Assembly (NCBI RefSeq): GCF_000611645.1
Contig: NW_014013086.1
Span: 10,722 to 24,829 of the forward strand
DNA from: Monoraphidium neglectum
Lineage: Eukaryota; Chlorophyta; Chlorophyceae; Sphaeropleales; Selenastraceae
Reading direction: 5' to 3'
DNA length: 14,108 nt
In this document: piece by piece, positions 9,101 to 14,108 of the stretch
How positions within the stretch are numbered: position 1 is the stretch's first letter
How the letters are laid out: each line of letters starts with the position of its first letter
The notes under the pieces: generated by a model
Databases searched by the model: none
Seen by the model: only the letters and a program-made list of their open reading frames with translations
What the model was told of the DNA's origin: nothing
Position numbers and translations under genes: made by a program

Positions 9101-12100
9101 AAGCGCTTGCACATCAACTCCGGTTTCGCGCTCCGCGCCTCTCCTGTCCCCACCTCCTCGACCACTGTTGGGACCTTCATCGAGACGCACAGGCTCTTGA
9201 AGAAGCGCTGGTGCGCCCCCCAGAAGGGCTTCCACGCGTCGTTCCGCCGCAGCTGCGCGGGCGCGCCGGCGCTGGCGGGCGCACCCGTCAGCTCCAGCGC
9301 CCGCTCCAGACCCAGCCGCAGGGCCTGCGCAGGTTGGGGGCGCGGGGGCCGGCGAGGATTACCACAGTGGAAAACGACATCGGATGAACGCATCAAGCGC
9401 GTCGAGTGGGGATTCAGAAAGGTCCGCGGAGGGCAGCTTTGCCCCTGCATCGTGATGGCGCAGGCATGCGAACCCGCCCCGCGCCCCTCCTTCTTCCGGG
9501 CCCGACAGGCGCACCATCCAGAGCTCTGTTGCTTCGTCATACATGGCGGCCTGGCGAGGGGTCAGGGGGGCCTCCAGCTCAAGAAACTCGGCATCCCTGT
9601 CAGTAGATAGAGAGTGTGTGTGTTGATGTGTGTGTGTGTGTGCGTGTGTGTGTGCGCGTGCGTTTGTGTGTGTTATTTTGAAGTGAGGACGCAGGCGTTG
9701 TTACTTCAGGTCACACAGGCGAGGTTGGTGGGCACGTGATTGCTGGGCGCCTAGGTGGAGCGCATGTGAGGCTGGCGCGACCCCCCTGTCAGCGCCTGGC
9801 ACTGGGGAGGCGGCACGCCTGCTCCAGCCTGCCGCACCTGAATGACAGGCCGCGCGCCACGTACTTGCCGGCCGCCTTCATCTCCATCGCCAGCATCTCC
9901 AGGAACGACACACCCCTGGGAGTGGCAACGCGCAAGGGGGGGCCGGGTGAGGTGATGGCCCTCGCGCAACCTAGCGCCAGCGCCTCACCAGTGCAGATTC
10001 AAGGCCCGGCCAGTGCCACCCTCTCCCGCCCAGCCCCTGCCCGCACACTCCTGCGGAGCAATGGCACCGCCAAGTGGACACCCCCAGGCCCCCACCTCTT
10101 CTTCATGCTGTCCAAGAAGGCCTCGAAGTCAGAGAATGCGGTGCCAGGGCCCCACATGTGCATGCGGGTCATGTAGGCTGTGTTGCCCACCTGCAGAAGA
10201 GGGAGGAGCAGCAGGAGCGTCAGTTGCACGGGCAAAACCGTTCCAAATTCTGCGGATCCCTTGGGACGGGCTTTCTGGGCCTAGATGAAAACGGGCGGCG
10301 ACAGCTGTCTGCAGAGGAGGTCGCGCTGCCAGCAGCTGCAAAGGGGGCTCAAAAACTACGGAGCCCGGCGCGTGCGCGCCCCCACCTCGCTGACACCCGT
10401 GGCGCTGCAGTAGAGGACGCGCGCCCTGGGCAGGCGGCGCTGCAGCTCGATGACGGCGGCCGCCACCTTGGTGCTCTGGGCCTCCTTGCCCGGCACAAAA
10501 TTCTTGGCCTGTGGGGTGGGAGGTGGAACATGATGGGTTGGAAAGTGCTTCATGGACGGAGGAGTGGTGGAGGAGCGTTGGTGACGCAACTTTGGTGTTG
10601 GGCGACGCCAATGGATGGGGACGAGGCGGAGCCGCAAGACAATCAACGCAAGGAATCAGAAGGCTCGAAGATAGCACCGCTGTGCGCCGCTCCCTGGCGC
10701 GCACCTTGTGGCACTCATCGAACACCAGGAGGCCGTCAAAGCTGTCGCCCTTGAGCCACTCGATCACCCTGCATGACGTGGGGCCAAAGTGAGGACGGCC
10801 GGGAGCCGGCGGCTGGACAGTCGCAGGCGGGCATGTCCTGGAAGCATGCAAGCGTGTGAAGCGGCTGGCCGGGTCCAAATGCGCGGCAGCGTTGGTGAGC
10901 GGCGTCGTCCACTCCGACGGCCCGACACAAATCCAAGGCACCCACTGGTCGAGCCGGCTGCGTCCGCCCTTGCCGCAGCTGACCAGCGTCGAGTAGGTGC
11001 TGCCAGGCACCAGAGGACGCGAAGAAGAGGGGCAATTGCGGAGGATTGAAAGTTGGATTCAAATGAGGATTGTCACAGCGTCCCGCAACCGCCCGCGTTT
11101 GGAGCCACCAAGGCTCATGGCATTGGTCGTTGAAGATTTGTATTGTTTGGCTACCGTCCGCACCAGAAGCCTCGACCCAACCCCGGAGCAACCCAAGGGC
11201 CCCAGAACAGCACCGTGCCCGCGCCAGCTGCCACGCACGCCGGCTGCCGTGCCGGCCGCAGCGGCGCCACCTTGCGGCCGGCCACGGTCTCCCAACCGCG
11301 CAGCGTCGCCCCCCGCCCCCCGCGGCACCCGCCCCGTCACTCGTCACTCACATGAACAGCACCCCCTCCTGCAGGTCCTTGGCCAGCCCCAGGGCGCGCG
11401 TCTCCTTGTCCAGCGTCTGCAAGTTGTTGATTACTGGGATGTGGCAGCCTGGGCAGACAAGATGCACGGGATGCAGAAAGGAGCGCTGGGCTTAAGTTAT
11501 GTCATTGGGACCATGTACGGTTGGCCATTTGCCAGGCCGTTGTCATGGAGCGCTGACGGGTATCACCGCCCTCCGCGCTGCAGGCCGCCGCCTTCTTCTA
11601 ACATTCAACTCGCAAAGCGGCCCCTGGCAAGTCGGTTCCGTGAGCCCATGTCCCCGCATCACCCACCCAGGTCCCGCAGGTCGCGCGTGGCGTCCTGATG
11701 CAGGTCGCTGGACGTGCTCAGCCACACAGCGCGCCTGCGGGCGATTCGAAAGGGTCCGGGATGCGAATCGGCATAAAACCAGAGGGGCCTGGCTGCAAGG
11801 GGTGCACATCAGGCCGCGCCGCGCAATCGCTGGCAGAGGGCGGAGCAAGCGCTGCTGCAACACAAGCCCTACACCACTGTTGTTGCCGTGGCGCGGCGCC
11901 CCCGCACGCACCTGCGCCCGCGCGCATAGTTGTCCAGGATGCAGCCGGAGATTTGGCGCCCCTTGCCCACGCCTAAGGGAGGGCGAGGAAAGACAAAGCA
12001 CACAAGTCCACTTGAGCATTCAACAGCCACCACAGGCTGGCAAGCCAAAGCAACCCCTTGGGAGGCAACATGGGGACGCATGGGCACCCGCGCCGGAGCG

Positions 12101-12929
12101 TTCGCATGCGAGCACGCATGCATGGGGTCGGGCATGGCCACGGCCATAACGCACCGGCGCCGTCGCCGATGAAGAAGCCGGCCCGCTCCCCTGATGGCAG
12201 CAGCTCCTGGTGGCGCGCACACGCGTACAGGATGCCCTCCAGCTGGCGGTGTGCATGAGGCGTGCATTTTCAGGCGGCCTCAGCGCGACGCTTCATGATT
12301 AGCTTTGGGAGCCGGGATGAGGTCGCTGACTGGCCATGCTGCGCTGAGGGGCCATGCTGAGTGCCCCGCATGCCCGCGATGGGCGATTCGACTGCATGCC
12401 CATGTGGCTCTGGCGCTGCAGCCGCTGCAGCCAGGGGACGGCACGCTGCCCAGCAAAAGCGCCGCACCTGCAGCTGGCTGAGCTTGCCGCCAGTGATGAG
12501 CTCGGGCGGCAGCGCGTCAAACAGAGGGTAGTCGGTCGGCGGCAGCGGGATGGCGCTGCGGGGTGCGCATGTCGCACGTGAGGGGCGGAGCAGCATGAGC
12601 TTCACGCACAAAAAATATCGCGCACAAATGCACCACGGATGGAATCGTTTGGCAACAAGCTCATAGGGAAAGGAGGAGGCTGTGCCGGGTTGCCACCCAG
12701 GACGCGCGTACGTCCGTGGCGCGCACGCTTTGCAGCGCTTTGAATGATGGCCGCCGCGCATTCACCTGAGACTGCTGGCCTCGGCAATGTCGCCCGGGTG
12801 TGGCTTACTGCCCTCGCGTGTAACACAGCTGCGATACTCGGCAAACACCTGCTGCACGCGCTCTCCGCCCTCCACATCATCATCTGTGCCGCGTCCAGGG
12901 ACCCCGGCCACCACATCCTCTAACGACAT
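2315..12929 (-). CDS. SBNO: Strawberry notch-type (SBNO/FGT1) helicase with a long PIP/SIM/UBA tail, 29 exons
   Basis: SBNO proteins are nuclear SF2-type helicases that act with chromatin remodellers; plant FGT1 keeps nucleosomes open for heat-stress memory. Coding exons in transcript order: 12929-12766, 12555-12468, 12242-12155, 11972-11912, 11734-11667, 11448-11352, 10999-10946, 10768-10705, 10508-10386, 10190-10096, 9915-9838, 9596-9515, 9324-9154, 8898-8715, 8558-8488, 8320-8282, 8154-8109, 7907-7815, 7335-7202, 7033-6974, 6817-6611, 6280-5945, 5725-5680, 5576-5453, 5215-5101, 4866-4750, 4580-4457, 4165-3989, 3774-2315. All junctions are GT..AG and in phase; the total is 1521 residues plus TGA. 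Seen motifs: Walker A GDGAGVGKG (110-118), DECH (224-227), SAT (263-265), [35 protein letters not shown] (610-620). Human SBNO1 and plant FGT1 are somewhat shorter (about 1300-1400 residues). The start is the first ATG of exon 1; an upstream exon may extend it. The identification is firm; individual splice choices are hand-made. Confidence 0.95.
2318..2437 (-). other. UBA domain, C-terminal 40 residues of the SBNO protein
   Basis: The last 40 residues read [19 protein letters not shown], then [19 protein letters not shown]. This is the three-helix ubiquitin-associated pattern: the MGF loop after helix 1, an Ala-rich helix 2 with ARRAL, a short Gly/Ser turn, and helix 3 with the ψxxAVxWL signature. 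UBA domains bind ubiquitin or polyubiquitin chains. The MGF loop, the main ubiquitin contact, is intact. The domain is identified by motif only. Confidence 0.85.
2762..2782 (-). other. SUMO-interaction-like motif VIEIDDS in the SBNO tail
   Basis: Residues 1367-1373 are VIEIDDS, followed by SGVDL and preceded by KRPAS. A hydrophobic core ψψxψ followed by acidic and serine residues is the classical SUMO-interacting motif. The flanking region is otherwise low in complexity and predicted to be disordered, which is the usual setting for such motifs. Confidence 0.5.
3086..3109 (-). other. PIP-box-like motif PKTIHDFF in the SBNO tail
   Basis: Residues 1258-1265 are PKTIHDFF, followed by QTVGK and preceded by AKALRA. 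The PCNA-binding box is Qxx(I/L/M)xx(F/Y)(F/Y). Here Ile and the two Phe are spaced exactly right and Asp precedes them, as in p21-type boxes, but Pro replaces the Gln. Gln-less PIP boxes are known. Nearby basic residues on both sides fit PCNA binding. Confidence 0.5.
3386..3643 (-). repeat. Gly/Ser and Gln/Glu-rich insert in the conserved SBNO C-terminus
   Basis: About 86 residues (1080-1165) separate two segments that are adjacent in other SBNO proteins: RVVRVALG and YLVGVRYP. The insert starts with a (GGS)n array coded by a short tandem repeat at about 3589-3634 (a CCGCCACTG-type unit on the plus strand). It continues with a Gln/Glu stretch coded by CAG/GAG codons and a Gly run, and ends in an Ala run. 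It is probably a disordered loop. It could be an unspliced intron, but it has no stops and its length is kept in phase. Confidence 0.7.
3989..6280 (-). other. SBNO exons 22-28: SBNO-specific C-terminal domain
   Basis: This encodes about residues 690-1035. Exon 22 (336 nt) begins with a variable segment holding a 13-residue alanine run, then returns to conserved sequence near [20 protein letters not shown]. Exon 24 has [19 protein letters not shown], one of the best-kept SBNO stretches (plant [12 protein letters not shown] type). Its acceptor at 5576/5577 is chosen because the nearer CAG at 5568-5570 would give an immediate stop. Exons 25-28 carry [65 protein letters not shown] and the Cys-containing [20 protein letters not shown]. 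That last segment parallels the family's CMHGPKC...GRR motif and may bind a metal through its three cysteines and a histidine. Phases are consistent throughout. Confidence 0.92.
6078..6113 (-). repeat. Pure triplet repeat, 12 GCT units (AGC on minus), coding poly-Ala in SBNO
   Basis: Twelve perfect GCT units on the plus strand are read on the minus strand as alanine codons, giving a run of about 13 Ala (residues 746-758) in exon 22. The run lies in a variable segment between conserved blocks. It is a likely length-polymorphic site. Confidence 0.95.
6611..8898 (-). other. SBNO exons 14-21: second helicase lobe
   Basis: This encodes about residues 412-689. Exon 14 begins at the in-phase AG of a CCCAG site at 8899-8903, giving [20 protein letters not shown] across the junction, as in plant and animal SBNO. 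An AG further upstream (near 8970) keeps the downstream frame open but is out of phase with exon 13, so I rejected it. Exons 16-18 carry [20 protein letters not shown] and GRKGRVV. Exon 19 carries [20 protein letters not shown] (motif V region). Exon 20 is [20 protein letters not shown], with the motif VI arginines. Exon 21 has [19 protein letters not shown] and LTRGDRRA. Exon 16 is only 39 nt. The intron at 7336-7814 is the longest in the gene (479 nt), and that at 6281-6610 is 330 nt; I see no gene or repeat in either. Confidence 0.93.
9154..12929 (-). other. SBNO exons 1-13: N-terminal linker and first helicase lobe
   Basis: This is the first part of the helicase gene, about residues 1-411. 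Exon 1 carries an acidic linker and the segment [13 protein letters not shown], matching the family's HPDPVVETSSLS. It joins in phase to AIPLPP in exon 2. Exons 3 and 4 split the Walker A loop: the glycine codon after GDGA is shared across the intron at 11973-12154. Exon 8 carries [12 protein letters not shown] (motif II) and exon 9 ends with YCSATGVSE (motif III). Exons 10-13 encode the lobe-1 to lobe-2 linker typical of [35 protein letters not shown] and [19 protein letters not shown]. All catalytic residues expected for NTP binding and hydrolysis are present, so the enzyme is probably active. Introns here are about 177-352 nt; the 352-nt intron at 11000-11351 shows nothing recognisable. Confidence 0.93.
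9614..9673 (+). repeat. TG/CA dinucleotide microsatellite in SBNO intron 11
   Basis: An imperfect (TG)n tract of about 60 bp with a few CG and TT interruptions. On the transcribed (minus) strand it reads CACACA and ends about 17 nt before the acceptor AG of exon 12 (exon starts at 9596). It therefore takes the place where the polypyrimidine tract would lie. Confidence 0.9.
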
Positions 12930-13010
12930 GTTAACTGTAAACAATAGACGATCAGACCATGCTGGAGTTCCAGAAATGATCAACAAGATCACTGCGATCG
13001 TAGTTCACAC

Positions 13011-13125
13011 CTGGTGACGGAGGGCTTGAAAGCTGATTAGCAAAGGCGCAAACAAATAAGGGTGAGGTATCGTGAATGGCAAAGCCACATGAGGGGCAGC
13101 GCAGGCAGACTGGCAGGCGCCGTTT
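13011..13125 (-). CDS. Possible additional 5' exon of the SBNO gene with a degenerate zinc ribbon
   Basis: Reading to a donor at 13010 (CACCAG then GTGTGA), this frame gives VCLRCPSCGFAIHDTSPLF, then VCAFANQLSSPPSP. A 76-nt intron (12935-13010) ending TTTACAG would join it in phase to VNMSLEDVV of exon 1. Plant FGT1 has LSD1-type zinc ribbons (CxxC, about 14 residues, CxxC) near its N-terminus. Here the first CxxC and the third Cys are present at similar spacing (12 residues), but the fourth Cys is Ala. The frame has no ATG before a stop at 13330-13332, so a start would need yet another upstream exon, which I could not find. It may instead be 5' UTR, with translation starting at 12929. Confidence 0.35.
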
Positions 13126-13472
13126 CGAAATCTTTTGGCGGCAGTGCTCTGCTGCAATGGAACTGCGTGGACACTGTGAGAGTCGCTTGTGGAGCAACGC
13201 AAGGGTACCCCTATCTACAACCCCGTATAGGTTGAGTCGCCTGTATGAATGCGATTGTACGGTCTGTGGACCCCCCAGAAGCAGCAGCAGCACTTGTGGC
13301 GACAACTTTGGCACCCATCCACTTGGCAACTACACCAATGCCCGTTTCAAATTGCCACCAGGATTGTACTACTATATGGTTGCACATTGTTGATGCAATG
13401 ATACTGTACTTCAGCTGCACCGCTGTATCTGCAGCACCACGTTGCTGACTGCTTATGATAGCAGCTGAAACG
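13126..13472. other. Upstream flank of the SBNO gene, no gene recognised
   Basis: This stretch should contain the 5' UTR or promoter of the SBNO gene. It is less GC-rich than the exons. Open frames exist on the minus strand but lack ATG starts and recognisable motifs. No TATA box or clear first exon could be assigned. Confidence 0.4.
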
Positions 13473-13530
13473 GGGGCGCGCAGCACACACCCAGGAGACG
13501 TGCCCGGCCCTGGGCCCTGGGGCCTCTCCA
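13473..13530. repeat. Direct repeat block R1, copy 1 (second copy at 14051-14108)
   Basis: About 57 bp here recur at 14051-14108 with about four mismatches by hand alignment. The shared core includes cacacacccaggagac and ggccctgggccctggggcc. The offset is exactly 578 bp and the second copy runs to the window edge, so the match may continue outside. This fits a tandem array of a roughly 578-bp unit or two insertions of one element. Confidence 0.85.
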
Positions 13531-13710
13531 GCGCACAGGCGGGCCGCAGGTTTGGCCGCCTGCGGCGACGATAGCGCGATATCCGCGCCCCCGCCCCCCC
13601 GCCGGCGCCCCATGCATGTTAGCAAGGGCATGACTAGCGATTGATGGATTTGTTACTGCGTCTGCATCTGCAAGACTCATCGGGAGACGGTCGCCGCGAC
13701 GGCCCCACGG

Positions 13711-13827
13711 TTTTTGCTTTGCTGTGTTACAATAGTCCAGGCTAGCTAGACTCCTACCGCCATTTTGACCCACCGGTTTGAACCAACAACTGTGGTTCAG
13801 CACAAACTGGCTGCCCAACGCAGACGG
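13711..13827. repeat. 117-bp direct repeat R2, copy 1
   Basis: It aligns without gaps to 13874-13990 at about 80% identity (roughly 22 mismatches, counted by hand), 163 bp apart. Conserved cores on the plus strand are ttttgctttgct, gttacaat, agctagactcct and the accggt region. On the minus strand each copy ends in AGCAAAGCAAAAA. On that strand this copy also contains GGTTCAAACC, which fits a polymerase III B box, but I see no good A box and the other copy lacks it. Confidence 0.85.
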
Positions 13828-13873
13828 CCGGGCAACACACGGCCCACCGCCTCCGCATCCAAAATGTACAACT

Positions 13874-13990
13874 TTTTTGCTTTGCTTTGTTACAATCGTC
13901 TAGGCCAGCTAGACTCCTCTTGCCACTGTGACCAACCGGTGTGAAACAATAACAGGGGTTGAGCACACACTAGCCGCCCAGTGCCGACGG
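13874..13990. repeat. 117-bp direct repeat R2, copy 2
   Basis: This is the second, diverged copy of 13711-13827. The absence of gaps and about 80% identity point to an old duplication or two insertions of one short repeat family. Both copies lie between the two R1 blocks. Confidence 0.85.
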
Positions 13991-14050
13991 CAACAAGCTT
14001 AATACGAAAACAAGCCAAAACAAAGCTTCAGACATGCAAACAGTGCAATG

Positions 14051-14108
14051 AGGGCGCACTGCACACACCCAGGAGACATGCCTGGCCCTGGGCCCTGGGG
14101 CCTCTCCA
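14051..14108. repeat. Direct repeat block R1, copy 2, running off the window
   Basis: This is the second copy of the block at 13473-13530, about 93% identical over 57 bp, truncated by the end of the window. Confidence 0.85.

Noticed and set aside
8681..9610. Plus-strand open frame of 309 codons
   Set aside because: It runs antisense across three SBNO exons and their introns with no recognisable domain; it is a shadow frame.
13211..13486. Minus-strand open frame of 91 codons upstream of the SBNO gene
   Set aside because: It has no ATG (only a GTG), no motif and no in-phase link to the downstream exons. It could be UTR but is not supported as coding.
13453..13818. Minus-strand open frame of 121 codons in the repeat region
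   Set aside because: It opens with TTG rather than ATG and consists largely of repeat DNA (R1 and R2). I kept the repeats, not the frame, as features.

Overview
The window is nuclear DNA of a green alga (Chlorophyta). It is GC-rich, and the genes are cut into many short exons. In the main gene 27 of 28 introns begin with GTG, and the long coding exon is rich in Ala, Gly and Gln runs, which is the usual look of chlorophyte genes. A TGTAA pentamer, the usual algal polyadenylation signal, lies behind the main gene. I see no bacterial operon, rRNA, convincing tRNA or CRISPR array. The order (Sphaeropleales, Chlamydomonadales or other) cannot be fixed from the sequence alone.

Most of the window (about 2.3-12.9 kb, minus strand) is one gene for a Strawberry notch-type (SBNO; plant FORGETTER1/FGT1) helicase. 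I assembled 29 coding exons by hand. Every intron has GT..AG ends and every junction is in phase. The summed length is 4566 nt, which is 1521 residues plus a stop. Both RecA-like helicase lobes and the SBNO-specific C-terminal region are there. The PHD finger of plant FGT1 is absent.

The last exon (2315-3774) is unusual. It first finishes the conserved SBNO C-terminus, which is split by a Gly/Gln-rich insert. It then continues for about 330 residues into a low-complexity tail carrying a PIP-box-like motif, a SUMO-interaction-like motif, basic nuclear-localisation-like clusters and a terminal UBA domain. This suggests a helicase able to read PCNA, SUMO and ubiquitin signals. That function is inferred, not shown.

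Left of this gene (1-1599, minus strand) is the 5' part of a second gene, cut by the window edge. Its predicted helices resemble a BAR domain, the membrane-curving dimer fold. Between the two genes (about 1.6-2.3 kb) lie the 3' UTR of the helicase gene and the presumed promoter of the second gene.

The right end (13.0-14.1 kb) holds a possible extra N-terminal exon of the helicase gene with a degenerate LSD1-type zinc ribbon. Beyond it is repeat DNA: a 57-bp block recurring 578 bp apart, and between its copies two 117-bp direct repeats.
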